Origin: Melioribacter roseus
Lineage (GTDB): Bacteria > Bacteroidota > Ignavibacteria > Ignavibacteriales > Melioribacteraceae
Assembly: GCA_020723165.1 (NCBI GenBank)
Contig: DYJK01000001.1
Span: forward strand, 30,038 to 94,037
Reading direction: 5' to 3'
DNA length: 64,000 nt
Shown here: positions 1 to 8,371 of the stretch, one piece after another
Numbering within the stretch: position 1 is the stretch's first letter
Layout: the number at the start of each line of letters is the position of its first letter
Translations under genes and position numbers: made by a program
The notes under the pieces: generated by a model
Told to the model about the DNA's origin: nothing
Database searches by the model: none
What the model saw: only the letters and a program-made list of their open reading frames with translations

Positions 1-204
1 ATTCTCGGCAGAGAAATAACAACACTGGTAAATGAATACCAACAACCGGGAAAATATTCCGTGCTTTATAACGTAGAGATGCAACATCAGCCTCGACAAG
101 GCGAGGGCTTGACGGGTGCTGCGTCTATACCAAGCGGAATATATTTTTATAGACTTACAAGCGGTTCATTTATTCAGACAAAGAAAATGATTCTATTGAA
201 ATGA
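1..204 (+). CDS. C-terminal end of a secreted protein with a type IX (Por) sorting domain (partial)
   Basis: The reading frame is open from the window edge and ends at TGA 202-204, giving 67 residues. It begins ILGREITTLVNEYQQPGKYS and ends SGIYFYRLTSGSFIQTKKM plus a short tail. This is the type A T9SS C-terminal sorting domain common in Ignavibacteria and Bacteroidetes: a beta-sandwich signal that directs cargo across the outer membrane and is then removed. The body of the protein lies outside the window, so its function is unknown. Residues about 27-42 (the stretch around QHQPRQGEGLTGAAS) look like an insertion between two strands of the domain and are encoded by unusually GC-rich, palindromic DNA. 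Confidence 0.85.
   Translation: MLGREITTLVNEYQQPGKYSVLYNVEMQHQPRQGEGLTGAASIPSGIYFYRLTSGSFIQTKKMILLK
91..125. repeat. GC-rich double-palindrome insert within the sorting-domain gene
   Basis: Two short hairpins lie in tandem: CCTCG/CGAGG arms at 91-95 and 102-106, and GACG/CGTC arms at 111-114 and 122-125. The stretch is much richer in GC than its surroundings and stays in frame, adding residues not expected in the domain. It may be a small palindromic repeat inserted in a coding region. No second copy was noticed in the window. Confidence 0.35.
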
Positions 205-223
205 GTATTTAAAAGGTTGTGAG

Positions 224-2803
224 ATGGAAAATCCCAAACTGTTTATCGTATATTTTCTTTTTGTCACATCATTTATTTTAAGTCAAACTAAAACCGACAC
301 AAATATTTTCGTTGATGATGAAGGTACATTAAAATGGGAAAAAACAAATGAAGAAGTAAGCCTATTCGGAGTGAATTATACAACTCCATTTGCTTATTCA
401 TACAGAGCACATAAAAGTTTGGGATTATCGATCAAGCAAGCAATCGATCTTGATGTAGCACAAATGGTCAGGTTAGGATTGGATGCTTTTCGTGTACATG
501 TTTGGGATAGAGAAATATCAGATAGGGACGGGAATCTTATAAATAATGAACATCTCGAATTGTTCGATTATCTGCTTGCAAAACTTTCCGAACATGGCAT
601 TAAAACAATGCTAACTCCAATTGCGTGGTGGGGCACCGGCTGGCCCGAACCCGATATTGAAACGCCCGGCTTTTCACAGATTTATTCCAAGGTTGAGTTG
701 GTAACAAATGATAAAGCACGCAAAGCACAGAAAAATTATCTTGAACAAATAATGGATCATGTTAATCCTTATACAAAATATTCTTACAAAGACGATCCTT
801 CGATAGTTGCTGTTGAAATAATTAATGAACCCCGTCATCCTGATAACCAGGAACAAGTAACCGAATATATTAATGAGTTGTATGCAGTTATCAGGGAAAC
901 CGGTTTTACTAAACCAATTTTTTATAACATAAGTGAAAATTGGAATGAAGTACAAGCGAACGCTGTAACAAAATCAAATGCAGAAGGAGTATCGTTTCAA
1001 TGGTATCCTACCGGGCTGGTTCACAACAAAACATTAGATGGAAATTATTTAATGAATGTAAATGAATATAAAATACCTTCTGCGAAGGTTAAAGAATTTG
1101 ATAAGAAAGCAAAAATGGTTTATGAATTTGATGCGGCAGATATAGCCGGCAGTTACATGTACCCGGCTATGGCAAGAAGTTTCCGCGAAGCCGGGATGCA
1201 GTTTGCTGCTATGTTTAGTTACGATCCAACACAGTTAGCATGGAGTAATACCGAATACCCGACACATTTTTTAAACTTGCTATACACTCCATCTAAAGCT
1301 ATAAGTTTGATGATAGCCGGTAAAGTTTTTAAAAGTGTTCCGCGTTATAAATCCTACGGTGATTTTCCTTCAAATAATAATTTTGAAAACTTTAGTATCG
1401 GTTATAATCAAAATTTGAGTGAGATGAATTCAGAAACCGAATTTTATTATTCAAATTCTACTTTATCATCACCGAAAAATTCGGGATTACTAACTAACAT
1501 TGCCGGTGTTGGTAATTCATCTGTTGTAAAATACGGCGGAACCGGTGCGTACTTTTTAGATAAACTCGAAGATGGTGTGTGGAGACTTGAAGTTTATCCC
1601 GATTGTATTTGGATTAGAGACCCATTCGAACAAACAAGTCTATCAAGAGAAGCGGCACGATTGTTATGGAATACTAGAAAGATTGAAATAAATCTACCTG
1701 ATTTAGGAGAACAGTTTTCTGTAAAACAGTTAGACGGGAAGGTGAGAGACCGTTTAGAAGCTGATAAAAATACTTTCGATGTTACACCGGGCATCTATTT
1801 GCTGGTTTCAAAGTCGGCGGATAAGAAAAAATCACAGAGGTATTCATCAAAACATGAAAAGTTTTTGGATGGGATTTACATACCAAATAAAAATCTAAAG
1901 GGGGTTTATGTTGTAAATTCTACGAATCCGTTAATATCTAGTTCGCAAAATTTTGTTTTCAAGATTGCTGGTGAAAGAAAAATTAACAAGGTATTTCTAT
2001 TTGTTAAACGATTAAGCTGGAGTGGATTTGCTAAGTACGGATTAAAAAATTCAGGAGGATTTGATTATATCCCGGCAGATAGTCTAGTAAAATTAGAACC
2101 GGGTGAAATTGAATATTGTGTTACTGTAGAATCAGAAGATGGTAACATTACATTCCCCGGAAGGTTAAATAAAAAACCTGGTGATTGGGATTTTGGTGTT
2201 AATCAACTTTGGAAGGGAACTGTAATTTCAAATTCATTACCGGTTATGCTGCTTGATGTAGACCGCGATCAAAAAGATATAGTATTACCGCATTTTACCG
2301 AGCAGATGAGATTTGAAACCGATTATAAAGCCGGATCAGTAAATGGAAAAAGTTCGTTACAATTAAAGATTCATTACCGGGATAGTGTTGCTATTCCTTT
2401 TGGTTTCCAGGTAAATATTGAAAAGTATATAAATCTTTTGAAAGCAAATGAATATAAAAGCATTGCAATAAAAGCACGAACTAATAATCAGCTAGAAAAA
2501 ATTAAAATAGTTTTATTGACAAGGGAAGGGTTAGCATTCGGTACAGAAGCAGAGTTAAGAAATGATTGGTCTACAATCACAATACCGATTGGAAACTTTA
2601 CGATTTCCGACGCACTTATTCTGCCTAATTCTTATCCCAAATTTCTACCGAAGATATGGAAGACTAATATTAATGAGAAAGGACTTAAAGATGGGATAAC
2701 AAACATTGAGTTTCTGCAAATTATTTGTGGTGCCGATCAAGGAGAAAATGAATTGCTGCAATTAGATAGAACCATTGAGATAGAATCTGTCTGGTTGGAA
2801 TAA
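224..2803 (+). CDS. Secreted GH5-like (TIM-barrel) glycoside hydrolase with C-terminal beta-sandwich
   Basis: An 859-residue protein with an N-terminal signal peptide (hydrophobic about 5-20, ending near LSQ). Residues about 45-380 resemble a clan GH-A barrel: IINEP gives the likely acid/base E202, and MVYEFDAAD gives the likely nucleophile E301. Aromatic-rich loops (AWWGTGW near 134-140) fit a polysaccharide-binding cleft. The C-terminal about 180 residues look like a jelly-roll carbohydrate-binding module of the CBM11/CIA30 type (inference). There is no T9SS sorting domain at the C-terminus, so it is probably periplasmic or released by another route. It likely degrades a beta-linked glycan; the substrate cannot be read from the sequence. 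An AAAAGG stretch precedes the ATG. Confidence 0.75.
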   Translation: MENPKLFIVYFLFVTSFILSQTKTDTNIFVDDEGTLKWEKTNEEVSLFGVNYTTPFAYSYRAHKSLGLSIKQAIDLDVAQMVRLGLDAFRVHVWDREISDRDGNLINNEHLELFDYLLAKLSEHGIKTMLTPIAWWGTGWPEPDIETPGFSQIYSKVELVTNDKARKAQKNYLEQIMDHVNPYTKYSYKDDPSIVAVEIINEPRHPDNQEQVTEYINELYAVIRETGFTKPIFYNISENWNEVQANAVTKSNAEGVSFQWYPTGLVHNKTLDGNYLMNVNEYKIPSAKVKEFDKKAKMVYEFDAADIAGSYMYPAMARSFREAGMQFAAMFSYDPTQLAWSNTEYPTHFLNLLYTPSKAISLMIAGKVFKSVPRYKSYGDFPSNNNFENFSIGYNQNLSEMNSETEFYYSNSTLSSPKNSGLLTNIAGVGNSSVVKYGGTGAYFLDKLEDGVWRLEVYPDCIWIRDPFEQTSLSREAARLLWNTRKIEINLPDLGEQFSVKQLDGKVRDRLEADKNTFDVTPGIYLLVSKSADKKKSQRYSSKHEKFLDGIYIPNKNLKGVYVVNSTNPLISSSQNFVFKIAGERKINKVFLFVKRLSWSGFAKYGLKNSGGFDYIPADSLVKLEPGEIEYCVTVESEDGNITFPGRLNKKPGDWDFGVNQLWKGTVISNSLPVMLLDVDRDQKDIVLPHFTEQMRFETDYKAGSVNGKSSLQLKIHYRDSVAIPFGFQVNIEKYINLLKANEYKSIAIKARTNNQLEKIKIVLLTREGLAFGTEAELRNDWSTITIPIGNFTISDALILPNSYPKFLPKIWKTNINEKGLKDGITNIEFLQIICGADQGENELLQLDRTIEIESVWLE

Positions 2804-2945
2804 TAAATCAATATTTAAAAAACGTACCTTACAAATTAGTTTAATTATTTGCTGCTCAAGTAAATTACAATGTTGAAAGTCTGCATTATCATTTAAGCTG
2901 CCATAAGATTCGTAAATAACTTCTTAAATTTTGATTTTAAAGTAG

Positions 2946-2975
2946 TTTTACACTCAGTAAAATTTAGTAGTTTTG
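2946..2975 (+). promoter_or_regulatory. Candidate Bacteroidota-type promoter for the epimerase gene
   Basis: TAGTTTTG at 2968-2975 matches the -7 consensus TAnnTTTG of Bacteroidota housekeeping promoters. A TTTT at 2946-2949 sits about 18 nt upstream, where the -33 TTTG is expected. The ATG at 3001 has no clear Shine-Dalgarno, as is common in this phylum. The rest of the gap 2804-3000 holds nothing recognisable. Confidence 0.5.
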
Positions 2976-3000
2976 TGCCTACTTAAAAAAATAATTGTAA

Positions 3001-3933
3001 ATGGGTAAAACAAAAGTTGTTGTTACCGGCGGTGCCGGTTTTATTGGAAGTCATATAGTTGAACATTGGGTTAAGGTAGGAGCGGAGGTTCATATCATCG
3101 ATAATCTTCGTTCCGGTTTTTTATCTAATGTTGAATTATTTCCACAAGCAATATTCCACAAGGGAAGTATAACCGACCGAAATTTAGTTTTCGAAGTTCT
3201 ACGCGAAACGGATTATGTACATCACCTCGCTGCAATGGTCTCTGTACCTGAATCGGTTGAAAAACCTGATGAGTGTTATGGAATTAATATAAATGGCTTG
3301 CTCAATGTTCTTGACGCTTCCAAAGAATTTGGTATTAAAAAAGTTGTCTTCAGCAGCTCTGCCGCTGTATACGGAGACGAGCCGGAATCCCCACAAACTA
3401 TTAAAAGTAAGACTGCTCCAAAATCTCCGTACGGATCAACAAAGTTAGAAGGCGAGAAGCAATTAGAAATATATAACCAGATGCACGGTTTAGGCGGTGT
3501 ATCATTGAGATATTTTAATGTGTTTGGTCCGCGTCAAAATCCTAAAAGTCAATATGCAGCTGCCGTTCCAATCTTTTTAACACTGGCATTAAGGAATGAG
3601 CCGATAATTATTTACGGTGATGGTGAACAGACAAGGGATTTTATCTTTATTAAAGATGTTGTAAATGCAAATATTGCTGCGGCTACAGATCAAAATGTGA
3701 ATGGTGTTTTCAACATTGCAACGGGAAAAGCAATTTCAATTAATCAACTTGCGCAATTAATTATTGATATAACAAATAGTAAAAGTAAAATAGTTTATGA
3801 AAAAGAACGGGCTGGAGATGTTAAGCATAGTCTGGCTTCAGTTAAAGAAACAGAGATTATCTTAAAATTTTTTAGTCAATATGATATCAAAAACGGACTT
3901 GTTGAAACCGTACGCTATTTTAGTTCATTATAA
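3001..3933 (+). CDS. NAD-dependent sugar-nucleotide epimerase/dehydratase (UDP-glucose 4-epimerase-like)
   Basis: A 310-residue extended short-chain dehydrogenase. The Rossmann motif TGGAGFIGSH lies at residues 9-18, the conserved serines are in FSSSAAVYGD, and the catalytic pair is in SPYGSTK (YxxxK). The substrate-side motif LRYFNVFGPRQ is typical of UDP-hexose 4-epimerases of the GalE/WbpP/Gne type. It most likely interconverts UDP-glucose/galactose or their N-acetyl forms in the cytoplasm to feed surface polysaccharide or flagellar glycan synthesis. Substrate specificity cannot be decided here. The gene stands alone on its own promoter; related glycan genes reappear at 60694-64000. Confidence 0.85.
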   Translation: MGKTKVVVTGGAGFIGSHIVEHWVKVGAEVHIIDNLRSGFLSNVELFPQAIFHKGSITDRNLVFEVLRETDYVHHLAAMVSVPESVEKPDECYGININGLLNVLDASKEFGIKKVVFSSSAAVYGDEPESPQTIKSKTAPKSPYGSTKLEGEKQLEIYNQMHGLGGVSLRYFNVFGPRQNPKSQYAAAVPIFLTLALRNEPIIIYGDGEQTRDFIFIKDVVNANIAAATDQNVNGVFNIATGKAISINQLAQLIIDITNSKSKIVYEKERAGDVKHSLASVKETEIILKFFSQYDIKNGLVETVRYFSSL

Positions 3934-4002
3934 TTGATGTTGTGACTTTTTTATGGAAAAAATATTATCGAATACAGTTAATCATATAATGAAAATCTTT
4001 AT

Positions 4003-4010
4003 TATTTTTG
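4003..4010 (+). promoter_or_regulatory. Candidate -7 element before the two-component pair
   Basis: TATTTTTG matches TAnnTTTG, about 68 bp upstream of the kinase start codon. No convincing -33 TTTG was found at the expected distance. It would transcribe the kinase and the sigma54 activator. Confidence 0.4.
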
Positions 4011-4077
4011 CGCTACAAAATTTTGTTATTGATTATTAGGTTTTCTTACTCATTCAAAAGCGGGTATTCTTTTTTTC

Positions 4078-4770
4078 GTGGAAGATCTCATTCAGAATAA
4101 TAAATTGACTATAATTGGTAAGCTCACTGCCGGACTTCTCCATGAGATACGTAATCCGCTGACTGCTATCAAATTGAATCTTGATTACATGAAAATGTAT
4201 GAAGAAGAATTATCGGGTGAACTTACCGAATCGATCACATCCTCGTTGGAAGCGTTTGATAGGATCAATCACATAATCTCGGATGTATTGGATTTTACAA
4301 AGAAAAACAACGAGCAAAATAAGGGTGCTTCACTGAATAAAGTAACCGAAAGAGCCATTGAAATTATTCACTCAACTGCTTCAAAAAGAGGAATTGTTAC
4401 CGAAAAGAAATTAGATAATAGTATTCCGAATGTTGTTGCTAATGAAAACAAATTATTACAAGTGATACTTAACTTGATGAATAATGCAATTGAAGCTTCC
4501 CAAAATAAAAGTAAAATTGTAATTTCTACATTCGAAGAGAATGGTGCTAATAAGAAAAAGGTTATCTGGCAAGTTGAGGATTTCGGGTGCGGAATAGATC
4601 CTGAAAGTGTTCAAAAAATTCAAAATGGATTTTATACCAGTAAGTCGGAAGGATCAGGTGTTGGTCTGATGGTTTGTAAAAGAATTCTTGATGAAATGCA
4701 TGCCGATCTCTTATTTGAATCTTCCTACGGAAAAGGTTCAAAGTTTTATATAATGTTTAATGCTTATTAA
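4078..4770 (+). CDS. Cytoplasmic histidine kinase without sensor domain (FlrB/FleS- or NtrB-like)
   Basis: A 230-residue protein starting at GTG 4078; no better start is visible upstream. The H-box LLHEIRNPLTAIKLNLDYM places the phospho-accepting histidine at H22. It is followed by an N-box (NLMNNAIEAS), G1 (DFGCGIDPES) and G2 (GSGVGLMVCK). There is no transmembrane or PAS domain, so the input must come from a partner or from cytosolic cues. It is 12 bp upstream of an NtrC-type regulator and is presumably its cognate kinase. Together they resemble FlrBC/FleSR/FlgSR, which phosphorylate a sigma54 activator of middle flagellar genes. That role is inferred from the flagellar cluster and sigma54-like promoters downstream. 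Confidence 0.85.
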   Translation: MEDLIQNNKLTIIGKLTAGLLHEIRNPLTAIKLNLDYMKMYEEELSGELTESITSSLEAFDRINHIISDVLDFTKKNNEQNKGASLNKVTERAIEIIHSTASKRGIVTEKKLDNSIPNVVANENKLLQVILNLMNNAIEASQNKSKIVISTFEENGANKKKVIWQVEDFGCGIDPESVQKIQNGFYTSKSEGSGVGLMVCKRILDEMHADLLFESSYGKGSKFYIMFNAY

Positions 4771-4782
4771 TTAGAAGACGAT

Positions 4783-6174
4783 ATGGAACCAAAGGTACTG
4801 ATTATAGATGATGATGATTTGGTTGCATCATCCTTAAAAAAAGTTTTAACAAAACAAAATTACATTGTTGAAACTTGTCTTGATGCCAACGAAGCAAAAA
4901 ATTTAGTTGCCGAATTCCAGCCCGATGTAGTTCTTCTTGATATTTACTTAACAAATTTTAACGGCATTGATATTCTAAGAGTTTTGAAAAAGAGTTTTAG
5001 GGATTTGCCGGTTGTAATGATAACCGGTTACGCGGATGTAAAAATGGCGGTTACTTCAATCAAATCTGGCGCATTTGATTTCTTGCTTAAACCGATTGAT
5101 CTTGAACAATTAAATTTAGTGTTAAACAAAGCACTTGAGAATATAAGGCTAAAATCCGAAGTAGACCGCTTAACAACACTTTTAGAAACCGATACTTTAT
5201 CAAAAGATTTTTTTGGCAGAAGTTCTAAAATTCAAAAACTGCTAACCTCCGTTGAAAAATTAGCCAAAAGTGCGGATACTACTATTTTAATTGAAGGAGA
5301 GAGCGGAACCGGCAAAGAAATTTTTGCTCAATTCATACATCAAAAAAGTCCCAGGAATAGTGCGTCGTTTATAACCATAAACTGTGCAACCATACCAAGA
5401 GATCTTGCAGAGAGTGAGTTATTTGGTCATGAAAAAGGAGCATTTACCGGCGCTTCACAAAAAACAAAACTTGGTAAATTTGAATTAGCTAACGGCGGGA
5501 CGATACTTCTTGATGAAATCGGCGAACTTAGTTTGGATATGCAAGTGAAACTGCTGCGTGTTCTGCAAGAAAGAAAATTTTACAGATTAGGCGGTGAAAA
5601 AGAAATTGTAGTTAACGTCCGTGTACTTGCAGCTACTAACCGTAATTTGGAAGAAGAAATTGAAAAAGGAAATTTCCGCGAAGATTTGTATTACAGACTT
5701 AATGTTGCAAAGATATTAATTCCTCCTTTAAGAGAGAGGAAAGAAGATATACCATACATTGCATACTCATTCCTAAAAGAATTTGCACAAAAATTTAATA
5801 AAGAGATCGATTCAATTGATTCATCTGCTATAGAACTTTTAAAGAGCTATCACTGGAAAGGGAATATACGTGAACTGCGCAATGTAATGGAACGTGTTGT
5901 TTTATTATGCGAGGATTTAGAATTAACAGATCACCATTTTGGAGTTTTGTTAGATAATAAGGGTGTGGAACAGCAGCCAGACGATAAATTTGTTCTTCAA
6001 ATCCCGGCAAAAGGAATTAAAATAGACATTGTGTTAAAATCGTTGATTCAGAAAACACTTAAAATAACCGGCGGTAACCAGGTAAAAGCAGCAAAAATTT
6101 TAGGTCTTTCACGTTCAAAACTTCGTTATAGAATGGAACAACTTGGGATTGAAGTTACAAAACAAATTAATTGA
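4783..6174 (+). CDS. Sigma54-dependent response regulator (NtrC/FlrC family)
   Basis: A 463-residue activator with three domains. The receiver domain (about 1-120) has phospho-acceptor D53 in LLDIYLTN. The AAA+ domain has Walker A GESGTGKE at 172-179, the sigma54-contacting GAFTGA loop at 219-224 and Walker B LLDEI near 242-246. The C-terminal Fis-type helix-turn-helix ends in [20 protein letters not shown]. All residues needed for ATPase activity and sigma54 contact are present. It follows its kinase in the same operon. Sigma54-like sites before che, flgB, fliL and the fliA unit make it the likely activator of this flagellar regulon (inference). Confidence 0.93.
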   Translation: MEPKVLIIDDDDLVASSLKKVLTKQNYIVETCLDANEAKNLVAEFQPDVVLLDIYLTNFNGIDILRVLKKSFRDLPVVMITGYADVKMAVTSIKSGAFDFLLKPIDLEQLNLVLNKALENIRLKSEVDRLTTLLETDTLSKDFFGRSSKIQKLLTSVEKLAKSADTTILIEGESGTGKEIFAQFIHQKSPRNSASFITINCATIPRDLAESELFGHEKGAFTGASQKTKLGKFELANGGTILLDEIGELSLDMQVKLLRVLQERKFYRLGGEKEIVVNVRVLAATNRNLEEEIEKGNFREDLYYRLNVAKILIPPLRERKEDIPYIAYSFLKEFAQKFNKEIDSIDSSAIELLKSYHWKGNIRELRNVMERVVLLCEDLELTDHHFGVLLDNKGVEQQPDDKFVLQIPAKGIKIDIVLKSLIQKTLKITGGNQVKAAKILGLSRSKLRYRMEQLGIEVTKQIN

Positions 6175-6235
6175 TTCCCAAAAACAACTCACCTTTTCGC
6201 TTCTTACCCAATATTTCATACCCTTAAGATTACCC

Positions 6236-6262
6236 TAAACTTTTTTTAATACTTATCGATAA
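6236..6262 (+). promoter_or_regulatory. Sigma28 (FliA)-like promoter in the intergenic region
   Basis: TAAA at 6236-6239, exactly 15 nt, then ATCGATAA at 6255-6262. The flagellar sigma28 consensus is TAAA-N15-GCCGATAA. It lies downstream of the NtrC-type gene and points to a short stretch ending in a hairpin terminator, with no plausible ORF between. Confidence 0.5.
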
Positions 6263-6268
6263 TAATCA

Positions 6269-6357
6269 CAGAGAAAATATTTTTTGTTAAATAATTGCCC
6301 ATAGCCCTCAAAGACCCCGTCACAAGAGACCATGTTTTTACATGGTCTTCCTTTTTT
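6269..6357 (+). ncRNA. Candidate small RNA from a sigma28-like promoter
   Basis: The stretch of about 90 nt between the sigma28-like element and the terminator hairpin contains no start codon leading to a useful ORF. If the promoter is active, the product would be a short RNA with a 3' hairpin and U-tail, the layout of many trans-acting sRNAs. The 5' boundary is estimated from usual promoter spacing. The hairpin could instead simply terminate the upstream operon. Confidence 0.3.
6327..6357 (+). terminator. Rho-independent terminator
   Basis: Perfect 8-bp stem AGACCATG / CATGGTCT (6327-6334 and 6341-6348) with a 6-nt loop, followed by TC and a run of T at 6352-6357. It would end transcripts coming from the kinase/NtrC operon or from the candidate small RNA. 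Confidence 0.8.
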
Positions 6358-6372
6358 AAATACACTTTTAAG

Positions 6373-8358
6373 TTATTTGTTAATTGCTTTTGCCAGGATA
6401 TTAATTAAATCTTCCCGGTCATACGGTTTAATCAGGTAATAATTAAATCCTTCATTCAATAAAATTTTTTCATCTTTCAATAGTGCATAACCGGTTACGG
6501 CAATCAAAGGTGTGTTTTCATATCCATACAAAGACCTGATATCTTTCGCAATATCAACTCCGGATGGACCGTTACCAAGATTAATATCAATCAGTAATGC
6601 ATGGTATTTTTTGTTCTTTAATTTTTCTATTGCCTGGAAATAATTATGTGCTGTATCAACATTGCATATGTTACGCAAGAAAAGATTTACTAATTCAGAG
6701 TTTAATAAATTGTCTTCAATACTTAGAACATTGGGGAGTTTTTTACCCATCATCGAAATCATATTTTTCCGAACGTCACTTTGAGGTATTGAATTTAGAG
6801 ATGGTTTGTATGCAATTGTAAGCGAGGAATCATCATTTGATTTTTTGATACCGGGCAGTATTATGCTGAAAACAGAACCTTTTTCGAACTCGCTTTCCAC
6901 ACTAATATCACCCTTCATTAACTTTGCCATTTTCTTAGCAACAGAAAGTCCTAATCCGCTTCCTTCAAAATTTCTTCTTATACCTTCGCTCAACTGTCTG
7001 AATTCCCTGAAAATTTTATTTTGATCTTCTACGCCAATTCCAATTCCAGAATCGATAACTTTAACGACCGCTTGAACATTGCCTGATCCATCCTCATCAG
7101 AAGTAATTTGAATTTTGACACCTCCTTTATTTGTAAACTTTAAAGCGTTATCAACAATGTGCATCAATATTTGTTTAAAAAGGTTCTCGTCGCCTACAGC
7201 GCAAATCTCCTCATCAAGAATTTGAATATTAAAATCAAGATTTTTTTCTGCTGCTGTTTTATCATAATTTGTTAAAAAATATTTTGTATATGAACCTAAA
7301 TTGAACTCGGTAAGATTGATCGGGTAAGTGCCGGATTCAATCTCTGATAAATTTAAAATGGAATTTAGGGTTAAAAGTAATCTTTTTGATGATTTGAGTA
7401 TTTTATCAATTATTTCTACATGATCGGAATCTTGCAGTTCATCTCTAAGCAAACTGGAAAAACCAATAATGCCGGTCATAGGAGTTCTTAGTTCGTGGCT
7501 CATGTTGGAAAGCAAGTTCGATTTTAGTTTGCTTGCTTCTTCTGCACTGTCTAATGCCCTCTTTAATTCCAGTTCCATCTCTTTTTTGGAAGTTACATCT
7601 TCTTTGATGACAAGAATATGGCTCATATCGCCATTTTCATTTTTTATCGGGGTAACAGCAGCAGATTCCCAGTAAAGCTCACCATTCTTTTTGTAGTTTC
7701 TAAATTCTCCGCGCCAATCCCTTCCATTATAAATTCTGTTCCATAATTCTGTTTGTCTGCTTTCCGATGCGTCATCTTCTCCAACTATATTAATCCTCTT
7801 GCCGTAAACTTCTTCAAAGAAATAGCCGGTTATCTCAGAAAATTTTGGATTTGTGTATTCGACCTTTCCTTCGGGATCGGTAATAATTATAATTGAGGAA
7901 CTTTGGTCAACAACACGTGAAAGTTTGTTGATCTGATCCTGGATATGTTTTTTTTCGGTAACGTCTTTTACGCTCAAAATTGTAATCTCTTTTCCTGAAC
8001 TGGAATCAGTTTTAATGTTGATTTCAATATCAAGTAAAGACGAATCTTTTCTAATACCGTGGCAATCGTAACCGGAAGCAAATAATTCATCCTGGGTTGT
8101 ACTCTTTAATTTTGCCAGGTAATTTCTAAATTGTGCCGGGGGAATAAAATTAAGTATAGAAAAGTTTTTTAGCTCATCAACTTTGATGTAGCCGAATAAA
8201 TATTTAAAAGCAGAATTGCACATAACGATTCTTTCTTTGTCAAGAACCGCTACGGCTTCCGAAAGATGCTCGAAAGTAACACTGAGAATATGAGTAGTGG
8301 AAACTGAGCTTTCCAGGATCTCGTTATTTTGTGTTCTTATTTCGCCGGTTTTTCTCAT
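6373..8358 (-). CDS. Hybrid sensor histidine kinase (PAS-PAS-HisKA-HATPase-REC)
   Basis: A 661-residue cytoplasmic protein. Two PAS domains come first (about 25-140 and 145-265; the second carries GKVEYTNPKFSEITGY and is followed by a PAC-like segment). Next are the H-box NMSHELRTPMTGIIGF, an ATPase domain with DSGIGIGVEDQ and GSGLGLSVAKK, and a C-terminal receiver domain (ALLIDINLGNG, TGYA, KPYD). There are no transmembrane segments. The start has a good Shine-Dalgarno (AAAGGAT). It lies 13 bp downstream of another PAS kinase in the same direction, so the two form an operon. A DNA-binding output partner is not adjacent; signalling to the chemotaxis or flagellar system is possible but unproven. 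Confidence 0.9.
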   Translation of the reverse strand: MRKTGEIRTQNNEILESSVSTTHILSVTFEHLSEAVAVLDKERIVMCNSAFKYLFGYIKVDELKNFSILNFIPPAQFRNYLAKLKSTTQDELFASGYDCHGIRKDSSLLDIEINIKTDSSSGKEITILSVKDVTEKKHIQDQINKLSRVVDQSSSIIIITDPEGKVEYTNPKFSEITGYFFEEVYGKRINIVGEDDASESRQTELWNRIYNGRDWRGEFRNYKKNGELYWESAAVTPIKNENGDMSHILVIKEDVTSKKEMELELKRALDSAEEASKLKSNLLSNMSHELRTPMTGIIGFSSLLRDELQDSDHVEIIDKILKSSKRLLLTLNSILNLSEIESGTYPINLTEFNLGSYTKYFLTNYDKTAAEKNLDFNIQILDEEICAVGDENLFKQILMHIVDNALKFTNKGGVKIQITSDEDGSGNVQAVVKVIDSGIGIGVEDQNKIFREFRQLSEGIRRNFEGSGLGLSVAKKMAKLMKGDISVESEFEKGSVFSIILPGIKKSNDDSSLTIAYKPSLNSIPQSDVRKNMISMMGKKLPNVLSIEDNLLNSELVNLFLRNICNVDTAHNYFQAIEKLKNKKYHALLIDINLGNGPSGVDIAKDIRSLYGYENTPLIAVTGYALLKDEKILLNEGFNYYLIKPYDREDLINILAKAINK

Positions 8359-8371
8359 ATATCCTTTCGCT

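Noticed and set aside
3961-3990. Minus-strand TTCGATAA resembling a sigma28 -10
   Set aside because: No TAAA at 15-nt spacing and no minus-strand gene downstream.
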